Shown: positions 11,750 to 26,800 of the stretch, one piece after another | Layout of the letters: every line of letters starts with the position of its first letter | Position numbering within the stretch: position 1 is the first letter of the stretch | Source: Melastoma dodecandrum | Taxonomy: Eukaryota; Streptophyta; Magnoliopsida; Myrtales; Melastomataceae | Assembly (NCBI GenBank): GCA_029817715.1 | Contig: JARUPY010000607.1 | Location: 1,922,001-1,986,000, forward strand | Length of the DNA: 64,000 nucleotides | Direction: 5' to 3' | Made by a program: the position numbers and the translations under genes | Notes under the pieces: generated by a model | The model's database searches: none | Seen by the model: only the letters and a program-made list of their open reading frames with translations | Told to the model about the DNA's origin: nothing

Positions 11750-13858
11750 TACCACCCCCCCCTCCTCCCCCCGGAGGCATTTCCGGGGAGTGTTCCCTTT
11801 CCTAGGAGTCGTGCAGGAAGGAATATCGATATGTTCCTTTGCATCCACCAATTTCATTTTAGCTAAAGTTTAAAACTCTTAAAGCAACTTTCCGACCGAC
11901 TCGGGACAGCGGAGGCCGATCGCGGGTCCCGACTCCTAATCAACTTTCTATGGTTTCAAATTTTACCTTTTGTGTAGTTTGTTTGACGATGTCAAGGAGA
12001 AAGAAGATAAATGCAGGCCGGCCATGACATAAATTTTGAACACGGTGTCTTTGTATTCTTGCTTTATTGGTTGATTAGGACGCCACCTCCTCACGTATTT
12101 TAATCCCGGCAATTAATTACATTGCTTGTTGTCTCTATATTACCGGGTCACTTTCGTGACGTCGACGTTATCATCATTGGGCCTGTTCCACTCGGCCCAA
12201 TTTATTACTATGGGCCTCATTCGGCCCATAAACACTGGCCCAGCTTGGAAATAACAAATCTCAACTCAATTCTCCAAAGGAGGAAAGGAAAAAAGAAAAG
12301 AAAAGACAACCGTGAAAATGATTTTGAAGCCGACCGTAGTGATCCGACATCATTGTCGCACAGTGATCCCCCCCCACCAGCACTTAAAAGAGTTAAAAAA
12401 GCAAGCCAGACCATGTAGGAAAATAGCCCCAATTCTCCTTTGAAGGCTGTATTAATCCATTACTTTGTCATCTTGGAAGTGATCAGAGACAGCAAAAGAG
12501 AAAAAGGGTTTAAAGAATAAGTGAAGGGAAGCGGCTAATTTTCACTCACGCTTTCGCCGAGTTTCTTACCGTTTTTTATTGTAGGAAATTATTTCAATTA
12601 AGTTCGTATATGTTTCGTTACGAAATTCGGCGAAAGTTTCATGCCGGACGGAACCTTCCGTGAACTCTTCAGAAAATGAAATGGACAGTCGATTGTGATC
12701 TCATTATTCTTTTATGGGTTTTTCACAATTTCCAATGACTTGTGGGGGAAGACATCAGGCTTCCAAGTATTGTTCGTGATGTGATGTTGTTTTGAGTTTA
12801 AGAAAACAAAGAAGGAAGAACAGTCATGTGACTTCCCCTCCCCCCTCCCCCCCCCCACCGACTGTGCCATAAATTCGGTTTGTTGCTTTCTGCGATGCTT
12901 CTTGGATGGACCCGGAAATGAAACGTGGATTGGAATTCAGGCATCCCCTCAATTTCATTTCTTTGTTACTAAAATTTGCTCGTTGTTGGGTCAACACGAC
13001 TGCATAAAAATATTGAACCAATCATCTCGCTTTTGTTGTTGTCGTTGTTGGGTGGTGGTGATGGTTTTTAAGGCTTTGAACTACCTTAACTTTCATGCCT
13101 TCCTCCCAATCCCTTAACTCCCCGGTTCTTACACGAGTCAAAGGTTGAAATGACGCCCCCTCCCCCCTCCCCCGTTCCTTTGAATGAGGTAGCCGGGGCC
13201 CTCGTTCCCACTAAGTAGTTGAGTAGTAGGAGCAAGCAAATCAAAGGGGAGAGGAGGGGGGATGTTTTAATGGTGAAAGGAGGTCTCTTTCCTCCACTTC
13301 CACTCCTTTTTTGGCCCTCCCCCCCATTTGTGCTCGCTGTCTCCCAATTGGGCTCCCCCTGGGGTTACTCTCCTTTTTCTTTTTCCTTCTGAACCTGTTT
13401 GCCTGTGAAGACAACGTTCCGAGGCTGTCCTTGTTCATTTCCCGAGGGAAAGATGAGATCTTGATGGGGTTTCTACATCTGGGTCTTTCTTGCTGGGGGA
13501 TGACTCGGCGTGATTGGTTTACCTTTTAGGTGTTGGTTCGGGTAGGATTGATTATTGGAGTTTCTTCTACTGATTTTTTTCTTCTCCTTCTTTCTTCCTG
13601 GGCGTTTGGAGATATAGTGGGGTTTTCGTTGTCGCTGGCTTGGCTAGTTTGGGGAAGTGGTTCTCAGATGATCTTTAACTGAGGAATTTCGCTTTTTTCC
13701 TGATTAGGCATTATCTGGGGATCTTTGGGTGGGGGGTTCATGTCTGTTTTGGCTCAGATCATGTGGCGAGTCCTTTTGTAGAGTGCAGGGAAGTGGGATT
13801 TTGTGAGGAGGAAGATTTTGGACAGTGATTTTGCTGGGGGTGTTGAGGTGATAAAGCG
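11750..13858. other. Intergenic region and 5' leader of the SAGL1-like gene
   Basis: No convincing coding frame. Homopolymer-rich patches include 11755-11773 and 12836-12857 (C-rich). Conserved plant regulatory words such as TGGGCC occur near 12178-12242, in a block rich in GGCCCA or TGGGCC motifs typical of promoters. From about 13,000 the sequence is likely promoter and 5' UTR of the following F-box gene. Confidence 0.4.
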
Positions 13859-16055
13859 ATGAGAGGAGAACTGGAGAGAGTGATTCAGCCTCCTTTGGTA
13901 AATTCTCCATCTTTCCCTGTTTGTTATCTCCTTTTCAGCTTTTTCCCTCGGTGGCCTTTCTTCCGGAAATCTAAATGAGCATGAACACAGGTTTCGTCTT
14001 TTCATTTTCCATTTTGTGCTGCTTTTAGATGGGGTTTGGGGATTACTAGTTTCTTCATGCCTTTTAGCTGATGCTTTGATGCGAGTTCATTAGCTCTTGA
14101 GTTGGAAATGCCGGAATCTCTGGAGCATAGTTCCTTCTTTTGGGTGGTGGAAGATACTTCTTTATGATTACTGTGGTCCTAGCAGAAGACTTTGTTAATG
14201 TGTTGGCATCTTTGTGGACTCGATGCCTGATTCGTGTGGCATTCTCTTCTTCTGCTTATGGGAGTAATGATGATCAAATGTGCTTTTCGAGGATTCTTTT
14301 ATTGAAAGGCCTTTCTTGACTAAAGCAGGCACAAAGCTTTTTTGTCATATTAGGCACCATGCCCATTTATCACATTGCATCGATCGACGTTGCATGCTAA
14401 AGCTAAATTCATGATATGGACTAGTTCCATGCGCTGTGAAAGCTTTGTAAATTAGGTTTTCTGGAGAAGATGTCCTTGTCGTTTTAAGGTGGGATGCCTG
14501 TTTGTATCTACTGGTTAAAGGCCTCATCGGAATAAGCTGTTGTGTCCCATCATCAAGTGATGCTTAGTTTTAAGGAACATGGTCTGTGAAAGGTCATTTT
14601 CCCATGTTTCTTGCTTGGAAGGATAGGAAGAAAAAGAAAATTGGAACTTTAACTCGGATGTCATTTTGATGTTCTCCAGAAGCAGATCTGTAATTGTCTG
14701 GATTTTGCAGTTAAATGGCATCAATTGGATCAGATTAGTGTGAATTCTTGTGGTTTCGTCTTACCTAACCTCCGGTTAACACGTGTTTTCAGGTCGATTC
14801 TACAGCATGCTTGTGCAGAGTAGATGCAGGCCTTAAGACTATTGCCGGAGGAAAAAGATTTGTTCCCGGAGCCAAGCTTTGTCTTCAGCCCGAAATCAAA
14901 CCCTCCATCCATCCAACTAGGAACAAGCCTTCGCGAGGAGACAGAAACCGGAACCAATCCCCGCTACTTCCTGGTCTCCCGGATGACCTTGCCATTGCAT
15001 GTCTGATAAGGGTTCCGAGAATTGAGCACCGGAAACTACGACTCGTTTGCAAAAGATGGTACCGACTGTTGTCCGGTAATTTCTATTACTCTTTGAGGAA
15101 GAGCCTGGGGATCATGGAAGAGTGGATTTATGTGGTTAAGAGAGACCGAGACCGTAAAATCTCCTGGCACGCTTTCGACCCTATACATCAGCTTTGGCAG
15201 CCTCTCCCTCCTGTTCCGAAGGAATATTCCGAAGCTCTTGGGTTCGGTTGTGCTGTCTTAAGTGGTTGCCACCTTTATTTGTTTGGTGGGAAGGACCCTG
15301 TCAAAGGGTCGATGAGACGGGTCATCTTTTATAGTGCAAGGACTAACAAATGGCACCGTGCTCCTGATATGCTCCGCCGAAGGCATTTTTTTGGTTCATG
15401 CGTTATAAACAACTGCCTCTACGTTGCTGGCGGGGAGAACGAGGGGGTTCACCGTACGATGAGGTCTGCCGAGGTTTATGATCCGAACAAAAACCGCTGG
15501 TCATTCATCTCGGAGATGAGCACTGCAATGGTGCCCTTCATTGGGGTGGTTTATGAAGGAAAATGGTACTTGAAAGGACTTGGCTCTCACCGGCAAGTCC
15601 TCAGTGAGGTGTACCATCCAGACTCAGACAGTTGGTTCCTGGTGTACGATGGCATGGTGTCAGGCTGGAGGAACCCGAGCATTTCCTTCAACGGTCAGCT
15701 GTATGCATTGGACTGCAAGGATGGATGCAAGCTAAGGGTTTATGACGAGGTTTCCGATTCTTGGAGCAAGCTCATCGACAGCAGGATGCATATGGGGAAT
15801 TCCCAGGCTCTGGAGGCGGCCGCGCTTGTCCCTCTAAACGGGAAGCTTTGCATAATAAGGAACAACATGAGCATCTCGGTGGTTAATGTGTCGAGATCCG
15901 AGGATGGGAACGATGCTGCGACGGCTGAACACCTGTGGGAGACTCTATCGGGGAAAGGACAGTTGAGGACAATGGTAACGAATCTCTGGTCTAACATTTC
16001 AGGGAAGAGCCGCTTGAAGAGTCACATAGTCCATTGTCAGGTCCTTCAATCTTAG
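13859..16055 (+). CDS. SAGL1: F-box/kelch-repeat protein, SAGL1-like
   Basis: Exon 1 (13859-13897) codes MRGELERVIQPPL, an 895-base intron follows, and exon 2 (14793-16055) starts VDSTACLCRVDAGLKT; together 433 residues, against about 434 for Arabidopsis SAGL1 (At1g55270). The F-box lies at about residues 72-115 (LLPGLPDDLAIACLIRVP then KLRLVCKRWYRLLSGNFYYS) and would join an SCF ubiquitin ligase through SKP1. Kelch repeats follow at about 150-390, with motifs such as HLYLFGGKDP, LYVAGGENEG and SAEVYDPNKNRWS. The C-terminus LKSHIVHCQVLQS is the family's fixed end. In Arabidopsis SAGL1 promotes turnover of the wax protein CER3 and of phenylalanine ammonia-lyase, so a role in cuticle and phenylpropanoid control is likely. 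The short first exon was missed by open-frame searches but restores the conserved PPLVD junction. Confidence 0.93.
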
Positions 16056-16465
16056 ATATTAGGTTTGTCTCTTGGACATAGCTTCGGTCATGTAGCGAAG
16101 CCATAACCATATGACATGGTTAATTCCGAATCGCGTGTAAGAGTTCCCTGAGATTTAGTTGTCTTTAAGCTTTCTATTTGGTGTCTTCAGAGCTGTGAAA
16201 GAAGCTTGACTGGGTAACATCTTCTCCAAAGAAGTCGGATTAAGAAATACAGGAAATGAAGCAACAACATTTGAATGAACTATAGCGCAAACCCACTTAT
16301 TATGTAAACAAAAGGAATAGCTACGTCCTAAGGTACAAGGCTGAGCGTGCGTGGTACGGGGGAGAATCCAGGACTGGGTTTTCTGCTCTGCTCTCGTCTC
16401 TACTGAGATTAAAACTCTTGAGTATGGAAAATAAGATCCTGGATACAACACCAGATACAGTCCAA

Positions 16466-19226
<2,761 letters not shown>

Positions 19227-19610
19227 CCTCGGTTCGGTGGGGGGTTCCGCTGGAGTTCGTTGTTTCTGTTACGAAAACGGTTAGTCACGGATTTCTGATT
19301 GGCAGATTACGTGGGTGTGAGAGGAAGGGAGGAAGCGGAAAGGGGGCCGCGGTTATTTTATAAGGCATCCCCCTCGCTCGGAAACGTCACATTTTTTTCT
19401 TTCCTTGCCGTCTGGGAAATGTCAAAGTCAACGACCACAAGCTCGTGGCCCGAGGGGAAGGACACGTCACTTGAAATGCACGTGTCGTCCCGTGAGTCGA
19501 GTGGAGTGGACTTTGGCGCCATGCGTCTTGTTGATTGGTAAGGAGGAGGGGGGAAGCAGGAAATTAGGGTTAGGGTTTTCTTTAGGGAGATTTTTTCCGG
19601 GGGCGGCGGG
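19227..19610. promoter_or_regulatory. Shared divergent promoter of ethanolamine kinase and Alba genes
   Basis: Only 384 bases separate the two start codons on opposite strands. The interval contains a telo-box (TTAGGGTTAGGGTTTTC, about 19564-19580), an element known from plant genes for translation and growth factors, and a CACGTGTC G-box-like word near 19480. Both sit on the Alba side. The region is therefore likely bidirectional; transcription start sites are not visible. Confidence 0.6.
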
Positions 19611-20910
19611 ATGGCGGTGGAGCAGATAACGGAGGGGGTGAAGTCCATTGATTTGGGAGGGGATACCAACAAGAAGAACCGGATCCAGGTTTCCAACACC
19701 AAGAAGCCACTCTTCTTCTACGTTAACCTCGCCAAGGTTTCTTTGGGATAAAATTCCTATCTTTCGTGCTATTAGTAATGCGTGCGTCTGAAGGTGGAAC
19801 CGCCGTTTCGTTTTCTCCCGTGTGCAGAGGTACATGCAGCAGCACAATGAAGTCGAGCTGTCTGCACTTGGGATGGGTAAATGCTCCCCCTTCCTCTGCT
19901 TCTGTTGTTAGATTTGTTTTTTGTTGTGCATCTCCGGTAGTCTCAGCTTCTGCTCCGTAATTAGTTGTTATGGCGTTGAATTCTTTTTGTGGTGGTGTTT
20001 ATGGTCATGTTAGATTTGATGCATGGCATCGACTCCCCGGTTGGTGCAAGTGTTTGTGATTCCTGGGCTTGCCCGTACGAGGGCTACCATTGGGGAGGAT
20101 GACAGGCTGATGCGTGGTGCTTGGTGGCTATTTTTGCCCGCTTCTTGGAAGATTGAAATTCACTTCCCTGAGGCCGGTTTTGCCGAGCCCCCGAATGTTC
20201 AGTTTTTCTCTACCGCCTGCTGTCTGCTATATTCTTTCCCTTTGTTCATATGGATGGGATGGTGAAATCTCTACGACTTTCCTTTTGTGCATCCAATAGT
20301 TTCAGGCTTTCTGTTTGAAAGTTATCTTGGCTACAGAACAGTGGCTTGTGCCGTCGTCACATGTGTATTTCTCTGTTAACTCTTTATTGTTTAATACTGC
20401 AGCTATCGCGACAGGAGTCACTGTCGCTGAAATCCTTAAAAACAATGGACTGGCTGTGACAAAGAGTATGCTCCTACCTCCTACACGGGTTCCCCATTTC
20501 TTATAATTTACTTATATCTTCATCAACGCGTGGGAGTTGTCCGGTTGCAGAGATCACAACGTCGACTGTGGTTATCAAGGACGAGTCAAGAGGCCGATCT
20601 GTCCAAAAGGCTAAGGTAGTCAGCATTCCGGTCATCGCACGCTGTTATTGCTGTTTCTATCAAAGACGGTGATGCTTCATCTAGCAACGATAAACCATTC
20701 TTTATGCGTTGTTCGCTGCAAATCGCGCGCAGTTGTCTGCACCATGTTACCCTCTATTTCCTAGAATCAACCTCTGAATCCTTTTAAGTCGTGATGACAT
20801 GAGTTCTGCATTATCTTTAACAGATCGTGATTTGGCTCGGGAAGTCCGACAAGTTTGACGAGCTGATAGCTGAACAAGATGAAGCTGCGGCTGGCGAAGA
20901 GTGGCATTAG
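19611..20910 (+). CDS. Alba DNA/RNA-binding family protein
   Basis: Exons 19611-19736, 19828-19876, 20403-20465, 20551-20615 and 20824-20910 give 129 residues with consistent phases. The Alba fold spans most of the protein: NRIQVSNTKKPLFFYVNLAK, then GMAIATGVTVAEILKNNGLA, then KKITTSTVVIKDESRGRSVQ and IVIWLGKSDKFDELIAEQ. This is the short, single-domain plant Alba type, without the RGG tail of the longer class. Plant Alba proteins bind RNA or DNA-RNA hybrids; nuclear ones have been linked to R-loop stability, cytosolic ones to mRNA storage. The acidic end EQDEAAAGEEWH is typical. The telo-box upstream fits a growth-linked housekeeping gene. Confidence 0.93.
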
Positions 20911-21329
20911 ATGGGAATAGCCATTTGAATTTCGTGTCCTCTGTTCCTGGATGACCTTATCCAAGTTGTAGCACTATTAAAGCTTATCAGATCCAATTTC
21001 TTATATCGTAGTTTCCCTATCGGGTGGAGCAAGGACCACATCGTACGGCCCTCAACAAGTCACTCGGATTGACGGTCCAGATCGTTTGACCTCACAGTAA
21101 AAATAAGTGAACCCTCTCCCAGACAATCACCACCGCTTATTAGTCGCCCGAGCGATCGACATTTCCGGAGTGCCCAATTCTCAATTTGGCACCTTGATCG
21201 ATCGTCCGAATTCCTGATTCCATGATCTTCGAATTGCGTATCCATCGGTTTCCGATCTTCTAGGGCTCCCGATTCCTTCCTGATCGGTTTTCAGGTCGTT
21301 CGAGATCGAAAACCCTAGCTTGTTTCGCC
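20911..21329. other. Intergenic region between Alba and DnaJ genes
   Basis: Contains the Alba 3' trailer and the DnaJ promoter and leader. A typical plant leader word AAAACCCTAG stands near 21308. No gene is seen. Confidence 0.4.
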
Positions 21330-22412
21330 ATGGATAGCAACAAGGACGACGCCTTGAAGTGCTTCAAGATTGGCAAGGAGGCACTCGACCGCGGAGATCA
21401 TCAGCGCGCCCTCAAGTTCATTTCAAAGGCCGGCCGTCTCGACCCGTCCCTTCCCATTGAGGAATTGTTGTCAAAAATCGACTCGACGAATCCATCCCCT
21501 GATTCGATCCGGTCGGAGCCTGATCCCCAACCGTCACTCCGGCACAGGGCTCCTGCTTCCGGGACGACGACTACGTCCTCTTCGTCAACTGTCAATTATA
21601 CGGAGGAACAAGTCTCGATTGTTCGGCAAATCAGGAAAAAGAAGGATTACTATGAGATTCTCGGATTGGAGAAGAGCTGCTCTGTCGAGGACGTGCGGAA
21701 GTCGTACCGGAAGCTGTCCCTGAAGGTACACCCGGACAAGAACAAAGCTCCTGGGGCGGATGAAGCCTTTAAGCTGGTTTCAAAAGCTTTTCAGTGCCTT
21801 AACAGCGAGGAGAGCCGCAAAAAGTATGATATTTCGGGCTCTGATGAGCCAATTTACCATACTCAGGCTACGAGGCGTACTCATGCTGGCCAAGGTTTCA
21901 ATGGTTATTATGAGGCGGAATTTGATGCTGATGAGATATTCAGGAACTTCTTCTTCGGAGGGATGCACCCGGCCACCACGCAGGCCCGTGGGTTCAATTT
22001 TGGGGCTGGTGGCGACAGGTTCCGCAACGGGAATGCTGGGGATAATGGTTCTGGAGGGTTCAATGCTAGAATGTTGATACAGCTGTTGCCTGTGATCATA
22101 ATCTTGCTATTTAACTTCTTGCCATCATCGGATCCTGTGTACTCATTGTCGAGGACTTATCCCTACGAGTATAAGTACTCCACGGTGAGAGGGGTGAATT
22201 ACTATGTGAAGTCAGGGAGTTGGTTCAATGAGGAATATCCTGTGGGGAGTAATAAAAGGGACGCGATAGAAGCAAAGGTGGAGAGGGACTATGTTTCTGT
22301 GCTTGCACAAAATTGTAAGGTGGAGGTGCAGAGGAGGCAGTGGGGTTTCATCAGGGAGATGCCACACTGTGATATGTTGCAGCGCTTCGAGGAGGGGAGC
22401 CAGGTGGCTTGA
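21330..22412 (+). CDS. ER-membrane DnaJ protein (DnaJ49/DNAJB14-like, DUF1977)
   Basis: Single exon, 360 residues. An N-terminal helical segment (about 1-50) begins MDSNKDDALKCFKIGKEALD. The J-domain lies at about 106-168, reading DYYEILGLEKSCSVEDVRKS with the catalytic HPD in LKVHPDKNKAPG. A Gly/Phe-rich region (about 185-245) follows, then a single membrane segment MLIQLLPVIIILLFNFLP (about 247-264) and a C-terminal DUF1977 region with YSLSRTYPYEYK and ending EGSQVA. This is the DNAJB12/14 architecture, in which the J-domain faces the cytosol and recruits Hsp70 to the ER surface for quality control. It matches Arabidopsis chaperone protein dnaJ 49 in length. The start is the first ATG and fits the conserved N-terminus. 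Confidence 0.94.
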   Translation: MDSNKDDALKCFKIGKEALDRGDHQRALKFISKAGRLDPSLPIEELLSKIDSTNPSPDSIRSEPDPQPSLRHRAPASGTTTTSSSSTVNYTEEQVSIVRQIRKKKDYYEILGLEKSCSVEDVRKSYRKLSLKVHPDKNKAPGADEAFKLVSKAFQCLNSEESRKKYDISGSDEPIYHTQATRRTHAGQGFNGYYEAEFDADEIFRNFFFGGMHPATTQARGFNFGAGGDRFRNGNAGDNGSGGFNARMLIQLLPVIIILLFNFLPSSDPVYSLSRTYPYEYKYSTVRGVNYYVKSGSWFNEEYPVGSNKRDAIEAKVERDYVSVLAQNCKVEVQRRQWGFIREMPHCDMLQRFEEGSQVA

Positions 22413-23507
22413 AACCAGGTTTGTTGCTGCTCTATTTATCTGACTCGGGTCTTTTGCAATGTGCTCACTGTTTCATGTTGTTCACGTCTGATGGAGAATA
22501 GGATGCTGCACTTTCGAACTAGGCCTTGAATCATATATATGGAGATGTAGTATATGGGTTGACTGAGATCGAATTATGATCTTGGTGGATTTATATGTGA
22601 AAGCTGGTCAACCATAGACTCAGTTTGATAGGATCGGGTTTGGACTTACACTTAGAGGGTAGGTTTTGAATTGAACCAGTGGTTACCATTGATCCAGTCA
22701 TCAACTATGTCTGTTGAAGCAGCAATTACAGTTGCGCTCAATTCCTTCACTGAATTTGCAGAATGCGTTATGGTTTTAGATATCATTTTATTGTGTTCAG
22801 CAGTGGAATTGGTGGAGTTTTGTTGAGAACTGTGGTCGAGCTTAAGACAATCCTCTGAAGCGATGAGCTGCATTCAGCGGATAAGGTAACTGACCCAGTG
22901 TCTGTTTCTTCGTCCTTATTTCAGGTCTCTCATGCGGCTTTATTTGGGAGTAACGCTGATGTTGCTGCTACTTTCCTAAGGAGTTAATGGGTTGCAACTT
23001 CAGAAATGCCGTGCTGGCAATGGAGGATTAGTTGTGTTAGTATGACGCCGTATTGATATTTTGTTTTACTTTGACACCTATAAGGGAAGTCCATGGATTA
23101 TGTGCCGCGTACATTTGGGAGTTATAAGCGTTCCATGTTTTTACATGAGAGCAATTGCTTGCTGTTGCGACAGGTGGGGAGGTCCCGAAGCAGAGGTCAG
23201 AATCTGCAGGTTATATATATGTGAATGTTGGACAACAAAGGTTATGTAAGAGGGGGGTAACCTTATAATGGTCTGGTTCCTTTCCCCATGTGAATTTTCC
23301 CAAGCCTCAGGCTTCCTCTCTTTCCCGCTCTCACATACTAATTAGGCGACGCACGAACTATGTTTCCCTAACTTTCGAGAAAGTGCGATCGAGGATGTTC
23401 CACATAACTGCCTAAGATAACCCGGAAGTCGCACTTGATTTAGCTCGGAGTTTCATTTGAATAATTTAAGAATAAATATATTTTAAGGGTGTTTGAGGAA
23501 ATAGATT
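22413..23507. other. Intergenic region downstream of the DnaJ gene
   Basis: Probable long 3' trailer, then anonymous sequence. Short open frames show no known domain. Nothing further is recognised. Confidence 0.35.
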
Positions 23508-23589
23508 GTGAGCGTGCCGGAGTGGTTATCGGGCATGACTAGAAATCATGTGGGCTCTGCCCGCGCAGGTTCGAATCCTGCCGCTCACG
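23508..23589 (+). tRNA. tRNA-Ser (AGA anticodon)
   Basis: 82 bases form a class II tRNA. The acceptor arm pairs GTGAGCG with CGCTCAC. The D-arm contains GGAGTGGTTATCGGGC, the anticodon stem CATGA/TCATG encloses a loop with AGA at 23541-23543, and the long variable arm of serine tRNAs (GGGCTCTGCCC) is followed by the T-arm GCAGGTTCGAATCCTGC. No intron and no encoded CCA. T runs downstream (about 23608-23615) fit an RNA polymerase III stop. It looks intact. Confidence 0.96.
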
Positions 23590-25188
23590 AATTTTTAATT
23601 ATTCTTTGTTTTTTTAATTCAACAAAAAAACAAAATCATGCTTTGCATTGAGCAAACAAGTATTAACTTTATCGGTTTCATTGTCTCCCTCCTCCATCAA
23701 TTCCAGCAATGAAATAAAAGGTTAGATTAAAAACGAATCAATTATGACCATAAAATGGATATCCTCTCTTTTATTCGATAAACTATATTGATAATGAAAT
23801 AAAATAAGAACGTAATCAACTTTTTCTTTTTCTATACGACTAACTAACTATGTTCTTCTATTTTTTTATGGCTCATGATGAACAATGTTAGGCTAATGCC
23901 GGCGTATAGTAAACAAAGCCCCACTTGATTTGTTCCGTTCACAATCTTTCTTAAAATTAAAAAGACAAATTATAACTGTAATTTTGGACAAAGTTTATAA
24001 CACGATTTTATCAATGACTATATACTATGTGGTTTATATTTTTTATGGACCAGAGTAAATAGCGTTAAGCTATGTGATGAAATAGAGTAAATGAAGTCCT
24101 ACTTAGTTTTCTATTGGCAATTTACATAAGAGTATAAATCTCGTCGGCGAGCAGGACGTATAAATAGGAAGGGGATCATTCTTTCCCAAATGCCCAAAGC
24201 AACTCTAATTGCAGTTGGGATCACCTGATTGAAGAGTGAATTTGCGATCATGACAGCAGGGTTGCAGTTTACACATCTTGGAGCAAAGGGAACGCAAGTC
24301 ATCAATTCTTTTGATATTCATCTTGTAAGGTAATGTTGGCATTGTAGTTCTGTTTTTGGATGTATTTGTGATATGTTGAGGAATCTTTGTATGTTATTAA
24401 TAATAAGAAGATGAATGTAATTTTTTTTTATTGGTTGGAGTTGGACGAGCAGTTTCCAATTTTTTGGTAATATCTCAACAACCAACATCATTTACTGAAA
24501 GGCCAACAAAACGAGTATTTGTTATAGAACCAGCTAAGCTTCCTAGAATCAACTAAGCAACGACACAAACAAAACAATATGCTTCTTGGTAATCCTCCTT
24601 GTTGCCTTTTCCTTTCATCTGTAACTTGTTTTTTTGTTTTTCGAGAAGTTCAAGGTAGCTTGCTTAGGTCTTGCTTACGAAGGCACAACAAATTGTTGTA
24701 TTGTTAGTCGGTCATTTTGGCCAATTTTTCTTTTGCATGTCTCCGAGAGGCTAAAAAGTCAGGGATATAATCATATAGTCAAAGAAGTTGATAAAATTGA
24801 AATTTGACTTAAAATTAGAGTTATGAACGTATATTTTTCCTTTTTATTTTTAGTTAAAATCATCTATGTAACAAATCACATAATTAAAATCCATAATTAG
24901 TGATAGAATCGAATAAAAAGAAGTTAAAAAAAATAGATACTTCAAAGTTAAAATCTAGAAATGTAGATTTTTCCAATTTATAGAAAGTGGGTTTGGGAAG
25001 GACGAGAGGGATGCCGAGTCGTCTATTTGCGAATTCGTTTCGTCCCGTAGCATCAAAGTCATTAGTTTTGGGTTTGGTGGGGGGTTTCTTGTACTTGTAA
25101 TAAAACTAATGTTTATGTCCGGTGGTCCATCCAAAGCAAGAATTTTTATTCATTGTTCTTGGGAACTAATGAAATTGACAATTTTCGT
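23590..25188. other. AT-rich intergenic region
   Basis: AT-rich, with T and A runs and no domain-bearing frame. A minus frame at 24111-24305 has no recognisable similarity. Last part is 3' trailer of the reductase gene. Confidence 0.35.
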
Positions 25189-26400
25189 TTACTCTTGTCC
25201 AATCTTCACGATTTTCTTCCCGATGTTGTCGCCGCGGAACAACCCCATGAAAGCGGTCGGCACGCTCTCGACGCCCTCCGATATGTCCTCGACTGGGATC
25301 ATCTTCCCTGACCGGAGATACTCGGCTGTGGTTGAGATGAAGTCTGCCAATATGTTGACATGGTCCGCAGCCAGGAACCCCTGGATCTTTATCCTCTTGT
25401 AGATCACGTCGAGCATGTTCGGGGCGGCTCGCCTCTCCGTGTCGGTGTACTCAGATATGACCCCGCATACGGCGACTCGTCCGAACCGGTTCATTACGTC
25501 CACCGCCGCTTCCTGCATCTCGGCCCCGACATTGTCGAAGTATACGTCGATCCCATCTGGGAAGTACCTCCGGAGGGTTGACTTGAGGTCGGGTTCCTCT
25601 CTGTAGTTGAACGCATCGTCGAACCCGAGCTTCTCTTTTAGCAGATCCACCTTCTTCTTGGTTCCAGCGGATCCGACAACATAGCAACCTAGTAACTTCG
25701 CATACTGTCCGACCAAGTTACCAACTGACCCGCATGCCGCGGAGACGAATACCTTCTCCCCGGGCTTCAGCTTGCATACTTCGAACAGCCCGGCATAAGC
25801 AGTTAGTCCGCTGAACCCTGCGGGAAAGACAGTGGACTTGAGACATGGATGCACACTTCAAACTCGAGCCACGACATGTGCGCTAGATGACCAGAGTCTT
25901 ACCCAGAACTCCAACGTGGTAAGACAGGGGGAAGCCCATGGGATCGAGCTTCCTGAGCATCCCCCCGCTGCCGATCTTGGTGTACTCACCCCAAGAAATG
26001 AGTCCCACCACCAGATCACCCTCGGCGAACTCCTCTTTGTCGGAAACCACGACCTTCGCCAGGCCATAAGCATCGATTTCCTGCCCAAACCAGAACAACT
26101 CCTGTCGGAATCACATCCTCGCCAAACAAAAGACAACCACCCAACTCCTCGAATCACATTTCACACCTTGCCGAGGACAATCCCAATGGCGAACCCGCCG
26201 AAGCGCTGTGAATTGCTGTTGCTCTTCATCCGGTTGAGCTGGTACGGGTCGATGGACACGTACAGGTTCCTAACGATCACGTCTTTGGAGCCCGGCTCGA
26301 CGGACAGCTTCAGGGACTCGGACTTGAGCTCGAAGTCGGACAGGCTGGGCATGGCCTCGACATGGGTCTTCACCACGACGTATCTGTTGGTCACCTCCAT
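25189..26400 (-). CDS. NADP-dependent alkenal double-bond reductase (AER/DBR family)
   Basis: Exons in coding order 26400-26167, 26080-25903 and 25817-25189 encode 346 residues, the usual family length. The enzyme belongs to the zinc-independent medium-chain reductases and reduces the 2,3-double bond of reactive alkenals or phenylpropenals with NADPH, in the cytosol. Visible marks are NLYVSIDPYQLNRMKSNS, GDLVVGLISWGEYTKI, MLRKLDPMGFPLSYHVGVLG, GFSGLTAYAGLFEVCKLKPG, the nucleotide-binding AACGSVGNLVGQYAKLLGCY, and FDNVGAEMQEAAVDVMNRFG. An in-frame ATG at 26439 would add 13 residues; I prefer 26400 because MEVTNRYVVV matches the family start. Substrate preference among the many plant paralogues cannot be read from the sequence. 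Confidence 0.92.
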
Positions 26401-26800
26401 GGAAAATTTGTGCAAAACGAGTGACAGACTCGTCGACATGACTCAACCAATTGCCTTCAACCCTTTATATTGTGGACCTTAGAATTATGCCTTGCCATGG
26501 CCGCATAATATGCTTATTTTTGTCGTTTCCTTTTTTATACCAGACAAGAGATGGAATCAATGAACTCGAGGCAAACTTGGATTCCCGCCTTTGTAATACG
26601 TGTTTTCTTGTCTACGACTACTTCCATGATTGTGCCTGTTTCGTCGTTATTACAATTCGAGGATGCCATAAAGTTTTGTGGAATCTGAAAGATGGATAAG
26701 GACAGAGGAAGATGTAGATTGCGGGACATGGCCGGAACCTGATATTATAGACCGTTATCGGATAAAATGAGACCGGAGGAGTCAGCGTTAGGGAGCGATA
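26401..26800. other. Spacer between reductase start and polygalacturonase stop
   Basis: Promoter side of the reductase gene and 3' trailer of the polygalacturonase gene. No further feature seen. Confidence 0.4.

Noticed and set aside
11407..11857. Overlapping minus-strand frames of 86-111 codons
   Set aside because: They are antisense to the conserved MASS-type coding region.
12122..12418. 98-codon plus-strand frame
   Set aside because: It runs through promoter-like GGCCCA words and a Lys-rich low-complexity part; no similarity seen.
24111..24305. 64-codon minus-strand frame
   Set aside because: Considered as a small peptide gene, but no family match, no signal peptide and AT-rich surroundings.
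25832..26482. 216-codon plus-strand frame
   Set aside because: Opposes the reductase exons, crosses its introns, and has no recognisable domain.
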